Assembly (NCBI GenBank): GCA_049999805.1
Contig: JBNGIO010006038.1
Coordinates: forward strand, 72,725 to 113,145
Source: Folioceros fuciformis
Taxonomy: Eukaryota; Anthocerotophyta; Anthocerotopsida; Anthocerotales
Length of the DNA: 40,421 nucleotides
Direction of reading: 5' to 3'
A program made the translations under genes and the position numbers. The notes below the pieces were generated by a model. The model was not told where the DNA came from. It saw nothing but the letters and a program-made list of their open reading frames with translations, and did not search any database. Below are positions 21,128 through 33,100 of this stretch, piece by piece (position 1 is the first letter of the stretch; each line of letters begins with the position of its first letter).

Positions 21128-22560
21128 GCATGATGAACCATGATGTGGTTGGCACGCACGCAGCAAGCGCCAAGGCATCAAGGCCGCCATGATGCGCTAG
21201 CGGTCCATCCGCTGCCATGATGCATCTGTGTGCTCCCGCGTGCCACGCGCAAGTCCTGCCTCGTGGCTGGGTCGTGAGTCGTGACCTGCGCTCTCCGCTG
21301 ACGCACCACAACATTCATCATACCCTCACCACACCAACCCTGTCCGGGCCCCACTGGTCCGGTACAACCCGGGCCTCCACGCTCTGCGCCCGAACCAACG
21401 CGCTCCTTTTCCTTATCTACTTTTTATTCTTTTCTGGAATATTGCACACACATAAAAGATACACTTATTTCAACCCACCCGTGCACGGCCTTTTATTGCG
21501 CGTTCCACCATGGTTCCAGGGTAGCCCTACCAATGTCGGCTGTAGACAATGTATATTAATCCTGGAAGAACAGCGTTGGAAATTATGCTTTTGGCACAAA
21601 CCAAGTTTTGTTCAGGTTTCACTCCTCTAGATATTTTTAGTTTCTCATATTCTTTTTTTCTTTTTATTTACATTTAATTTTAAAATTTAACATCAATTAT
21701 GAAACTCAGTTTGGTGGTGTACTTCGTTATCACATCTTCTTGACACACGGCAAGGCAGGTCTCCGATTCAACTTGTTCGAAACTGTGGAATCCCTACAAG
21801 GACAACAGCTTGACACACATGAATCTAGTACACATGATCGTAATGTACATGCCCACACCACGGAGCCCACTTAATATAGTACAACACATTAATTTTTCCT
21901 CTATGCATATTGCTTGTAGTCCGACCAATGGGACACAACTTTTCTTAGGGTTCCTATAGCATGTTTTTAAGTATGACTTAGGTACACACAGGAAAAAACC
22001 ACTGTCATCCTTGCATTGCTATGGCATGTCAAAGCAAACAATCTCTCACTGTAACTATTTCAATGGTTTTTCTTGGGCATCTTGGAGAATAATTTCTTTT
22101 CATACCCAAGTTTTTCATTTCCCCTTTCCCAAACATACCAAACCACTCCCTGCACTAAAGGGGACATGGCTTAATGATTTGAACCATGTAGGAGCACGTT
22201 GGAGCCCGTTTCAAGTTGGATGTTGGGTGGCTTGATGGTAGAAACCCCAAACACAGCCCTATAACCATGGATGGGGGCACGCCCCATTCTTGCCAAAGGT
22301 TTGCTTGCAACAACATCTGAAATAATTTGGGTCTATCCACTAACCCTTCTTTCCTTTTTTTGTGAATAGGGTTTCCCCTCTTCCCACCCTCCTTGATCAT
22401 TTAGTTTTGTCATTTCCGAGTTGGGCTCGCTACACACATAGTACATTACATGTATTACAATGATTATAGCCATTCGTGGTGTGCACATGGGCTCGCCAAA
22501 GCTCTTTCACATTTGCATTGCTAACATAGGCCACAATCTACCCTGCATGCAATGAAGAGT
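21128..22560. other. Intergenic, AT-rich from ~21600
   Basis: GC-rich sequence up to about 21400 gives way to AT-rich sequence with T runs (21640-21690). No frame shows a recognised domain, and no repeat was found beyond the 38-bp pair that follows. Confidence 0.4.
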
Positions 22561-22636
22561 ATTGTTGTTTCATCATGGGGACAATTACATTGTCTCTTAT
22601 TGTTGTTTCATCATGGGGACAATTACATTGTCTCTC
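22561..22636. repeat. 38-bp tandem repeat, two copies
   Basis: Copies 22561-22598 and 22599-22636 (beginning attgttgtttcatcatgggg) differ only at the last base. Confidence 0.92.
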
Positions 22637-22883
22637 ATTGCCCCGTGACCCGGTAGCAAACAACGGTGTGGGTGGTCTTCTTCCGTGGACATAGATGATG
22701 GGCTGGACGTGAAAGTCTTTAGCTGCTCAGGGTCCCAAACCTCGTCATCGAAGTACCGTGGCACTGGATTTCGCAAATCCTCTACGAGTGCATTATCATA
22801 TTTCCTTCATATCATACTTTCTTCGCATATCCAATATGAGCAACTTGTACTCTCGCTTACTCAGGTATGCAAGCCATTTCTCT

Positions 22884-22961
22884 GGATGCGCCAGGTAGGT
22901 TATTTTGGTCCTAGCGTGCCCAAGGGCACGCCAGAGCCAAAATAACCTGCCTGGCGGATCC
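22884..22961. repeat. Foldback (inverted-repeat) element
   Basis: Arms 22884-22908 and 22937-22961 are near-perfect inverted repeats (ccaggtaggttattttgg pairs with ccaaaataacctgcctgg). The loop between them contains a second palindrome, gcgtgccc-aa-gggcacgc, at 22914-22931. The whole ~78 bp could fold into one long hairpin. This is typical of a MITE or foldback element, or of a small-RNA-generating hairpin. No flanking target-site duplication was obvious. Confidence 0.8.
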
Positions 22962-23120
22962 AAGGGCACGCCTAGGGGCTCGCCATGGGCTGTACAAAGT
23001 GCCTGGCACACCAAAGACTGTCCAAAGTGCCTTTCGCGCCCAAGGGCACCCCATGGACTATCAAGAGTGCTTGGCATGCCCCTGGGTGCGCCAAGGCTAG
23101 TACAACTTGTCTGGCAAGAA
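22955..23120. repeat. Array of degenerate ~40-bp modules
   Basis: Four adjoining modules share a layout: a gggcacgcc-like block, then ccatggnctgt, then acaaagtgcctggca-like sequence. They start near 22967, 23006, 23036 and 23074. They share the core of the neighbouring foldback. Copies differ by substitutions and small indels. Confidence 0.6.
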
Positions 23121-24299
23121 CATCTTCATTTCCAACGGCCGGGCCAGTGCCCCTGCATTGTCGATGTCGACCTCTTTGGGACATTGTCTACTGCTGGACA
23201 AACACCCTTGTAGTGCAAAACTTGAATCAAAATCTCACCTTGTCCGTTGCCAGCACGTTTTCAAAGCTGGTTCGCAAGTCCGCATTATTGCATCGGCGAG
23301 GTATCAGCTTGTCGGCAGACAACATAAGAAGGTGATGTACATTGGACTTGTGCTGAAAGAACTTTTGCTTCATAAGACAGATTAGCATTTTCACTCTTAC
23401 TTGGGCTCGAACCTTGTACTTCCATACCCAAAGGATGTAACCCACAACAGTTTTTTGGGTCTTGGAAGCATCGAGGTAGACATTCACCCAAAGAACCGGG
23501 ATGGGATCAAAGTTGGGCAAGGTGTAATCAACCCCTCCTTCGTGGACACACCATTTTTTGTCCAAGAGATCTTGTTCAGGCAAGAAAACAAATATGTCTT
23601 GCAATGCCCTTTTCTCTTTCCTTGTGAATGGGTTTTCAAGTCCATTCCTAGTACAACACCTAGCTCCTCCAGGAAGATCGTTGTCGGATCCATCTCCAAG
23701 GCTGCCTCACCTAGAGTTTCCCTTCCCCTGCTCTCGTGCCGGCCCTGGCTCCCGCAAACAAGCAGAAAGCTTCCTTGCCTTGTCGATGAAGTCGTCTTGT
23801 GCCCAGCTTTGGTGTCTTTTGATCCTCTTTTTGGTTTGGATTTTCCCATACCACTTCCTTGTCGTAGTTTGGCCTCCTATGCAGTCCTCCTTTTCCCAGA
23901 GCCCTTGGCCTCTCTTTTGGGGTGCACTCTCTTCTGCTTTCCATCTGCAAGCACTACCTGAACGTCAACAACATTGGCGTGCTTGGCTCAAACTTGGTGT
24001 GTCGGCTGCGACATTTCCGAACAAAACAATAGCAACCTCGATTCAAGAAGGTAGTTTAGTATCCATATCACATATCTATCCAAAAACGTCACAATGAGGG
24101 GTATCTAAAAAGGTTCCAAAACTTGCTATTTCGGTTTCTACCCAATAAAGAAAAGAAAATCCTAAAGGCTTGAAGAGCCTACTTAGTTGCCCACATAGAT
24201 ACCGGGATATGGTCGGCCCTATACAAAATTTTCCCGAGTTGCAACAATCTAGCATGGACCACATCAAAATTCAATTGTTAGCTATCACATGATTCTGGT
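23121..24299. other. Intergenic with uninterpreted open frames
   Basis: Frames of up to 186 codons are open on both strands (23401-23961 plus, 23558-24097 plus, 23227-23604 minus). The minus frame contains VLWVNVYLDASKTQKTVVGY, which reads like real protein, possibly an old repeat-derived coding segment. I cannot name a family, and no start, splice or promoter signal supports a host gene. Confidence 0.35.
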
Positions 24300-24305
24300 A
24301 CACTA

Positions 24306-25316
24306 CACTGCGCTGCTCCTTGAAACCACAAAAAAAAACCGAGCTCTCACCCGAATGAGACCGTGCCTAGCGACGGTGATTATCCGGATATGCTTAACGA
24401 CGGACACTAAGCACATGTGTAGATGCCCAAGGAAGGCCAGCTTCTGCAGGTTTCTTAATCGCAACTAACTCCTTTAGGTTGCTCAACCATGATCAGGAGC
24501 ACAGCGGCTAGCAACAACAAGGAACCCGAAGCAATGATGACAAGAAGTGCTCACGACAACAATACACCAAGCACGAGATCAGGTGAGGTAAAAGACCTCG
24601 TCATGTGTCAGAAAAGGCCCTAAATAAGAGCACGCCTTGCCTCCTTCCTTGCTGATCCTATGCTTTGCGCCTATGCCAACCCACCGCTGCCGACCTCATT
24701 CTCTCGCCCAACAATGCCTTCCGCAGTAGCTCCTGATCGTTTTAACGCTACCTCCCACCCAAGCTAGAGCGGTTCAACGCTACCTCCCACCCAAGCTTCC
24801 ACCTGCGTTGCTTGATTCCACCTTGTCTACTAGCCGCACATCCCGATTCCACCCTACAAGATATGGTGAAGGCCGCCGCCGCCCTGGTGCCCACTTAGCT
24901 AAGACAAGATGCAGATTCTAGCTCTTGAAGGTCAACATTGATGCAGGAAATTGTGGACGATGTTGATGGCAGACATAGTGCTCTCACCCTCTCCTTTTAC
25001 AAGTCCTGTTCTGGCGCGCACAACTTTTGTCTCCACGTCTTCCAACACCAGAGGATCTTGAGGTTTTTTGGTTGACCTAAAAAGTGGTGATTTAAGACAC
25101 GATGCGTTTTTTTGAGTAAGGCTAGTTCTAAAGTATGGTTAGACTAATTGTGGGTTTATTTTCCTAATTGCAGTTAGCCGAGATCGGATGCTGGTTTTTG
25201 CTTGTTGCAAATGGTCAACCAGTATTAATTATGCCAGTTGTTTGATACAAATGTGCTTAATTAAACAGTGCTATTCATGGAAGGTTCCGTTTCAAACTAG
25301 TCGCTAAAGCGGAGTG
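24306..25316. mobile_element. Possible CACTA-like non-autonomous element
   Basis: The two ends show weak inverted similarity: CACTGCGCT with TTGAAAC soon after on the left, and CACTCCGCT with TTTGAAAC soon after when read inward from the right. The left subterminal region repeats gcgacgg and acgacgg, resembling subterminal repeats of CACTA elements. There is no transposase and no clear 3-bp target duplication. Inside, a 22-bp sequence (24744-24765) recurs at 24776-24797. This call is tentative. Confidence 0.25.
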
Positions 25317-25389
25317 AGTAATATTTCTAGTGGCTGCTTCCTACGACACCTACGACATTGAAGGCGTCGTCTCTGTGCTTGGTGGTGGC

Positions 25390-27420
25390 GGGAGCTTATG
25401 CGTGAGCAACTTTGGGGCCAAGAAGCACAGCCACCACTTGCGTTCAAGGTAACAAGAGTTGGCAGCGCTATAGATGGATGGCATGACGCAACACTAGAAC
25501 CAAGAATGAGAAGGATGCCTAGAGGATTGGGCATTGTACAGGGTTCATTGAGAAGATGTGTGGTGAATACGACGCCGGAGGTTCCAACAATCAGAAAATC
25601 TAGATCACTGCACAATTTGGTGCATACAGCAAGACGAGAAAGCGGACAGTAGTTGGACTCTTGTGCAGAAGATGGAGAAGAACGCAACAACAAAGCAGGT
25701 TCTGATGAAGACAACGAGGATCGTCTGCGTCTTTGCCAACGTAGGTTGTTTAGCAATACTCTATGCGCAAGTGCAATCGGGCAAGCTTTGACACCATCCG
25801 GAACGATAAATCCACATGTAGGAGACACCGGTGTAGCATCCACGCAAAAATCTCAATGCAAGACTTTGAAGGAGGGGAGTCCTTTGACAAAACGAAGGTA
25901 TGTACCGAAACGACATATCCGTGCAAAGAAATTGTGCATTCCAAGTTTGATATAGCGGACTTGGGAATCGCACTGCTGCCGCAAAGGGTACTTGCTGAAG
26001 ATTGGTAAGGAATGCATCGAGCAATTGAGGTATCGCTTTCTAACATTGGGCAGGGAGTAACAGGAGCTGTTTTGAGAAGGCCTGATGGATAAAAAGATAG
26101 GCTCATATGCATTGCCTTGTGTCAACATTTGTGTGGTAGCGAAGAAGAAAGTCTTGTGTTGTATTAAAAGCTTCCTGAAGGTATTTTGTATAGAGTGGGA
26201 CAAGTACCAAGACTTGAAAAACCGAGACTTTAAAAATGCTTCTTGGTCCTCAGAATTGCGCAGAAGGGCAAGATTAAGAGAAGACCATGTCTTGGAATGC
26301 ATTGCTTGGATGGATCACTTTTTTAAGCTCACTTCAGAGAGACTTCCCAATCCATTGCTATATCAGCTTTCAGACTCGTATACAAAAGGAGAGATATTTC
26401 TAAAGTACAAGCGGGAGGTCTGCAATGCAGGTCTCATGAACGTGTCCATTCCCACTTCTGCGCTCTATGGAAAATGTACTTCCCGAAGGTTAAAATTCCC
26501 AAGAGTAGCCAATTCTCGAAGTACATTGAATGTGAAATATTGAAATCGACAATGAAAAACACTACCGACCACTTACAACAAGGTGTGTCACTAACAACAT
26601 TTTCTTCCCATCTGTTAAGATTTTCTGGCAACCCGATGGTGCACCATATTGTGGTTAGTAGGCAATCCCGAAGATGATTAAACAATGCCACACCCTGGGT
26701 GGCATCAGTTAATCATAATGGACGAGCCATCAACCCGAGCACACCCTTGGACGTGCCATCACCTTGGGCGCACCCTTGGTCATGCCAGCATCCTTGAACC
26801 GCAGCTGGGTGCGCCCAGGTTGGTCCGTAATCCCTTGCATGATCCAGGGCACACCATCTATTATGGCGCGTCTAGTGGCAAGGTATGGGTCTGGGATATG
26901 GTATAACAAGAAGGCAGCGATATCCTCTATAATTATGGAGGGGGAGGCGTATCCAGCTTCAGAAGGAATGGATATATTAGACAGGCCTGCGGAGGCAAGG
27001 CATATGTATGTCGAACCCTATCAGCCTGCGGGAACTAAGGCAATGGAGGAAGCGAGGCTCGAAGCCATCTATCGTTGCTAAAATTAGGGAGGGTGATATG
27101 ATCGCTGTCCCTTGTGAAGGGGATTCGCAGAATTAGCCATTTTGGGTTGCCCAACTACAAGAGGTTAACACCACATCTATTGACCCCTGCCTTTTGGTGT
27201 AGTTGTGGATAACAGAAAATGCTAATGCATTCGGGGGTAGGTATTTGCCAGGGGAGATATGCCCATCCCAGCTAGCTGGAAGAGGGGGAAAACGTCCCCG
27301 AATTCGGTGTCCCCCAAAGTTGGATAAGTTGATTCTTTTGGAAACATATACATTGGCATATGCTTTTTCTCTAACTTGGGATAGCACACTCCAACTAAGG
27401 ATGTAGCAGCTCATAAAAAC
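25390..27420 (+). pseudogene. Decayed transposase-like gene (DUF7869-like)
   Basis: Protein-like fragments occur in order on the plus strand but in different frames and with stops. At 26265-26460 there is REDHVLECIAWMDHFFKLT, SERLPNPLLYQLSDSYTKGE and IFLKYKREVCNAGLMNVSI. It continues, shifted, at 26474 as MYFPKVKIPKSSQFSKYIEC. At 27090-27400 there is GDMIAVPCEGDSQN, PFWVAQLQEV, then ENANAFGGRYLPGEI and RGGKRPRIRCPPKLDK. The order (a small helical domain, a WxxxFPxVxIPKxxxFSKC-type motif, and a C-terminal FWVAQ module) fits transposase-derived proteins annotated with DUF7869 in many eukaryotes. This assignment is from memory and uncertain. Frameshifts and stops mean it is not functional. The 5' boundary is approximate. 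Confidence 0.5.
26739..26820. repeat. Cluster of CCCTTGG/GGGCGCACC palindromic motifs
   Basis: Three copies of the same palindrome-prone motif seen near 22914 lie here: cacacccttggacgtgcc (26740-26757), ttgggcgcacccttgg (26764-26779) and ctgggtgcgcccagg (26805-26819). They sit inside the transposase relic. Confidence 0.55.
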
Positions 27421-27424
27421 AAAG

Positions 27425-27751
27425 TTGTATGACCTGCAACCACTAACACTGAAAGAAGAGAGTCTTGTACAAGAGCCTTTGGATGGTGGTGGAGCAATGT
27501 GCGCATTAGCCAGGCGTGAACCACCGAATGGAGAAGAATATGTTATGTACGACCATGCAAACAGTGATCATGCTGGCATAGAAGATGCTGGCGGTCCCCG
27601 TAGATCAGCATCTGGGCCAATCACACGGAGAACGCGAGCACGATTGCAAGGAACCCACATGGTGGAGGGTGCTTTCGCTACGATGTTTGATGAAAGCCCA
27701 AAGCAAGTGTCGAAGAAAAAAAAAGAAAAAAGTTCCAGCATAAGCCTGTAG
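27425..27751 (+). pseudogene. Repeat-derived frame with retroelement-like GPITR motif
   Basis: A 108-codon open frame includes RRSASGPITRRTRARLQG (around 27600-27650). GPxTRxxA motifs are common near the C-terminus of gag-pol polyproteins in plant LTR retrotransposons. No other retroelement domain is visible, so this is either a degraded retroelement fragment or the tail of the adjacent transposase relic. Confidence 0.3.
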
Positions 27752-27792
27752 CCCAGTTAGGGTGATGTACACGAATTTTTCCTTTACTTAGG

Positions 27793-27819
27793 GGCATGGC
27801 GCGCCCTTGGGCATGCCAT
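27793..27819. repeat. Palindromic motif copy (GGCATGGCGCGCCCTTGGGCATGCC)
   Basis: Another copy of the motif at 22914 and 26739, here with overlapping palindromes around GGCGCGCC and GGGCATGCC. A shorter GGCATGCC copy occurs near 28239-28246. Confidence 0.6.
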
Positions 27820-30141
27820 GCTCCTACAATGGTGAAATCGGCTGTTTGTAGAGAGCCTAAGTCATGCTCGAATGAAACATCCTTCATTGATGCAAATACG
27901 AATTGCCATGCAAAATCAATATGTGCATCTTGTTTATCATTAAGTTGTTGTACACACACATGTGGATCCTTTGATTGTCGGGTTTGTTGATAGCAATTGA
28001 ATGCAATTCATCCATCCCAAAACGTGGAAACATGCATGATCTGGGTGAAAAGGTGCATGAAAGGTTTGGATCCCAAGCAAAGCACCATTGGTCTGGAAAG
28101 ACCCGAATTATTTTAGACAATGTTTTGCAATGTGGAAGGATGTCCTATTTGGTTTTAGCCCTAAAACTAGCATACGCCCCAAAGAGGACATGGAAACCCT
28201 GTGTTTGTAAACCTAGAGAGAGGGGTACGTCCCCTTTGGCATGCCATACATCACCAAGAGTTTACATGCATCACGGGGACATTAGGTTTACATGCATCGC
28301 AGGTGATCAACTAGAAGGAGGAGGAGGGTTAGCCATCCACGCATGACGAGCCTGCCATCCTCCTCCTCCTTCTTTCTAGCCCGTAGGGACCCTCCATGGG
28401 TGTGGACAATCGCTTGTCTCCTTTACCCTCTGTAGTAATGGGGGAATTGGCCAGTGCCTTAGGGGTGTGTTTGCTGTGGGGTGAGACCCTTTATAGCTTT
28501 GCCTTGCCCTCATGGGCTGTGAAATAAAGGTGGGCATTTTATTCCCGACTAAGGTTGTGCAAACCTTCCTACATTTGTATGTACCTTGTCTTCTTCACCT
28601 CCACCTAATTAGATGGCGAGGAAGGCATGGAAGAGATGTATGCTAGAAGGCACGGAAGGGACATCCCCTTCAACAAGTTATGGAATAGAGTGGCGAATAC
28701 CTAGAAATGAACCCGAGGTTGGTTAGGGATGTGCATGTATGCAAGAGAGCCATGTGCACACTTGGTTGAACGTTGCGAGGTTTGATGTGAACCTTGCAAA
28801 CCATAACAAAAAAGAAAGTGAATGAGTGTGAGTGAGACTGACCGCGAAGTGTGAGGGAGAAAATGTTATGGCACCCTGAGGTTTGTCCCATCAGGGAGCC
28901 TAGATGGCGCCCTACGATCGAAGGAGGCAGATTTTTGACGTCCAAAAGTTTGGACCGTATACCATTGCGCAAAACTTTGTATCAAAAGATGGCGTGACCA
29001 TATCGATATTCCATACGAAACGGCTAAGTATTCAAATCATGTTTTTAGTGTTCGACTTTTTAATATTATCCCTTGTTTCATAGAGATGTTGAAGTCCATT
29101 CTTTGTAAAGCTAGAGCCTTGAGCTTCAAAAAACTCAAGTTTGGTAGCGTCCAAAATGAATCGCAGATGAGCCAAGACGTTGAGACCCACGGAATGGGAA
29201 ACGTCGTTTTTTGCGCTTTCGCTTCATTCGAGGTCCTTTGATAAATGCCAACCATAGGCTGGCCCGGGGGCCCGCGCCTCGCGCGGCACGTCCCCCGAGG
29301 TAAGCCACGGTCGGGACTGAAAGACGGTTGAGCTGTTGCTGAAGTCTAAATCCGCAGCCCAGGCCAGGCAAGCAGCCAGCCGCCTTGCTACTTGCTGTTC
29401 CCTCTCGAGACATGAGCATCCATCACGGGACTCTGCTTGTCTCGAGGCTTCCTTGCTCTAGTCTTTGGAGATGTGCATGGGCACGACCAGTCATTGGCGG
29501 GCACATTCTCCTCGTCATACACTGGATGCTGCCAGCCAACTTCCAAACGCGCAACCGCCATTTGCCGGCCAGCAACTAGACAACACCGCCGTTGGCCTTG
29601 GCCGAGGCCTAGCCCTAGGCACAGCCCTGCTCCTAGTATCTACTAGTCGCAGTCCCAGTCTTAGTCCTAGATAGTATCTCCCGCTCCAGGATTCCGCTCC
29701 TTTTTTAGCTTCCTCGGCTTGCGTTGCCGGGAGCCCTCTCGCTCCCACAGAAGCAAACAAAAGCGTGCTTTTCCAGTCCCTCGCACCCCCACTTGTTGCA
29801 CTGCCTTGGTTTCCTCCAACTGCAGGATTCCTTTCCCGTTGCGGAAACCGGGGCTTCGTTTCGTACAGCGCCTGGAATCGGGGATGGATGGACGTATAGA
29901 TGCGCGTGATGCTCTCACAGAAGGACGCCGGGTATATGCAGTACAGAGGGGGCAGCGCACACAAGACACTTTTGATTCCACGAGACAAAAACAGTGTGGA
30001 TACAGACAGACGTTGCCTAGCACCAAGCAGGTGGAAACAGTACCTTTCGAAGGCCACTAGCTACGGAAAAGCATTTGCACACATGTGTGTAACAGACTTG
30101 TTCAGTGCATCTCCATACACAGGAGGAAGGATTGCATCTGT
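27820..30141. other. Intergenic, downstream of FLVA
   Basis: No supported gene. Decayed repeat sequence continues to about 29240; a GC-rich patch lies at 29260-29300. The last few hundred bases before 30142 are probably the 3'UTR of the minus-strand FLVA gene. Open frames here (up to 180 codons, minus 29515-30057) lack family motifs and are low-complexity. Confidence 0.4.
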
Positions 30142-33100
30142 TCAGTATCTGCTACCCGTTTTGCGATGATGAATGGCTGTCACACGTTTCTCATCCTGCA
30201 GAGAGCACCAAGGCACTTGTGAGACGACGATGCTCGCTGGCTGCCGGCCGGCCTGGCTGACTGGTTTCCTGATAAGATACCCGATACCCAGTGTTGCGGA
30301 CATGGGAGTGGTGACAAAGGTGTACATACCAGCAGCTCTCCACCGTCCACTGTTGCGTACAGCACCCAGTGATCCCCAGTCTCCATCCGGCTTGTCACCG
30401 TGCACTCCATCCATGCGATCTGTCACAACAGCAGCATCACACGCACAGCGACAAGAACAGTGTCACATCACGGGGAACCCTAACGGGAAGGAGAGGGGAA
30501 CGGGACGGGGTGAAGAGATGTGGAAGCATACCGCGTCCACCAGAATGACACCCCCGTTGCCGGCGGTCTTCGTTTCCAGCCCCTCGAATCGGGGATCACC
30601 GGGAGCGAATTTCTTCAAGAGCTGCTTCATGATTCCCGAGGTGTTGCCTTGTCCCAGCACGTTCAGCACGAACTTGCCTCCCGGCAGCACCAGCCCCTCC
30701 ACTGCCCTCTCTTTGGCTACCTGCGATTGACGAGGACAAAACGTCTCTGATCACATGGCTTGCCAGGCACGGGTAGCTGTTGAATGCCGACAAAATGTGG
30801 CACACGCTACAGAGACTGCTTACAGCGATAGTCAAGCCCGGCGGGACGAAGCTGGCCTGGCTCACCCATGATGCCAGCATGGCGCTCTCTGCATCTCCGT
30901 TCTTGGCGCTCAGGACGCACAGAGAGCCCACGATCCTGCCCACGGCCTGCTCTACATTCGAGGCCAATGTGAACTGGGCGCCAGCTTTACTGCGCTCTTT
31001 CACCTTCTTCTTCCTCACGGCCTGGGCCAGGTCCGTCCCACTCTCCTCGCAGACCTGGAGGGTGGCTTCCGTGGGCTGTGTTCGTTCACACACAAGCAAG
31101 CAAGAAAATCAAAGATGTGAAACAGATCTGGAGCAGGAGACGCACGAAACCCATCCTCGCTCTTTACCTTGAATTTGCAACGGATGGCGGGGAATGCGAA
31201 CGAAAAGCCACCGTCCTTTAGCCGCTGTTCGATTTCATCTACAGCTTCTCCGCTCCATCCGAAGGAGCCGAACACCCCACACGGCTTGCTTCTGGAATCA
31301 GTGTCATTCAGGATCACTCCCAACGCGTTCTGCACGCACGTGGCACGTTAGGACCATCCATCCACACAACCAAGGAAGGGGAATGAATGCAACAATGGGC
31401 CAACCCAGCTCCCAATTCTCACCTGCACAGGAGTGGGCATGTGCCCACCTAGAGTTGGACTTCCCACCACAAACCCACAAGACCGTTTCACCACGGCAAG
31501 GACCTCCTCACTGCCGACCTCTTCGCAATTCACAGATTCGATTCCCACGCCTGCTTTGCTGATTCCTCGACTGCACCAACATGCATGAGAAAGAACAACG
31601 CACGTCAGGTCGTCTGTGACCAAGCAGATCCCGTGCCCAAACGGACTCGCAGCATTAACTACGTCAAGTCACGCAACCTGATAGCTTGGGCCAGAGCAGC
31701 TGTGTTGCCATAAGCAGAGGCGTAGATGACTGCCACAGACGCCTCCTCAGCCTGCTTCACCTTTTCGTCTGTCCACTGCAGACGTGCAAACATCTCGTTA
31801 TCACCCACATTGTTTCTCTTGCACGACAGAGGTGCCAACAAGCATGAGTACCGACCGTATGAGCAAAGCCGGATGGAGCTGGCTCACAACATGGAGACAG
31901 GCAATACCACGGACCCAGTAGCACTCACCGTGCGATACTCTCTCACGAGTTCAGTCAGAGCTGATCGAACAACAGGTCCATGAAGAGGGCAGAGAGCAGC
32001 AGTTACTATTGCTCCTTCAGGACCAAGGTCCTCATAAAATGCAGCTGATTTGCCACCTGGAAGCTTCAATGCGCTCAACACTGTTGCAAGAATGTAGCGT
32101 ACATCAGCCTGTGACATGGTCAAACATACTTCGTTAAACTCCACGTCACATACAGACAAGTTCTTGCCCGTTCCCCCTGGATGGCTCAGGACGATCGCCT
32201 TCAGGGTAGGTGGTTACCTTGACAATGTCGATCCCTGTTTTCCCGGAGTAATTCGGTTTCGAGAATTGGGCCACAACGGGAAGCTTCTCCAAACATGTCT
32301 TCGCCTGTGAAAGCAGAAATTCAAAATTCAGCACAAGAGCCAGAATGGAACAACGAGCATGTTTCGCCAAGTGGTCAGTGCAACGTCATGGTCTCTTTCT
32401 TCAATCACACAAAATCACAGGCTTTCTCTTGTGGCCGAGAGGTCAGGATAGAGCCCACACCTGTTTAGGAACTGGTGCAAGCATGCAGTCATAGAAAAAC
32501 CGCCAGTCCTCGCCGTAGGTCTCCCAACCCCCAGTGTCATATTCAGAGGCCCCACAAACATGGGCGCTGCGAAAAAGGTCTTCAAGTGTTCACAATTGAA
32601 GAAGTCATAGATTCATCAGTGCACAAGAGTATAAGGGTCCTGAAAGCAAGAAAGAAAGGCACCTGAACAACTTGTGCGTGAACAAGAGTTGAGTGGCTGG
32701 ATCGTAGGTGCATAATCCATCTGGCCACCTCGGGGTTGGTGTTAAGACGAACTGAAGCTCGTGCCCTGCACGGTCGCTATAACAGAGCACCATGGATCAA
32801 TTCCCACTTACAACCATGAAACAGGGACTGCAAGCTCGTCAGGATGAACCCAGACAGGCTCTTTGGACAGACAAGGCGCTGAGGCAAACAAGGACTCCAC
32901 GTGGTTGTAGGGTTTCACCTCCTCCGAGATCGAGCTTCTCATCCCCTCGGACTACTTTTACTGAGAAAACTTTGTCTAGCAGCTTCTCTGATATCGATGC
33001 CTTAAACACCTGGGCCGCAGGATTTGAGCAGTATACTTGAATACGAGGAGCTGCACAAAGAAAGGAAAACAACCATTACCCCTGCACTCACATCCAGGCA

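Noticed and set aside
20720-21143. Long Arg/Gly/Gln/Lys-repeat open frames on plus and Leu/Pro/Cys-repeat frames on minus
   Set aside because: They are translations of the stop-free pentanucleotide array and run across N bases.
23401-24097. Plus frames of 186 and 179 codons
   Set aside because: They overlap each other in different frames, have no domain motif and no start or splice context; probably chance or repeat-derived.
29515-30057. 180-codon minus frame downstream of FLVA
   Set aside because: The Arg/Pro/Ser low-complexity sequence lacks family motifs and lies where the FLVA 3'UTR is expected.
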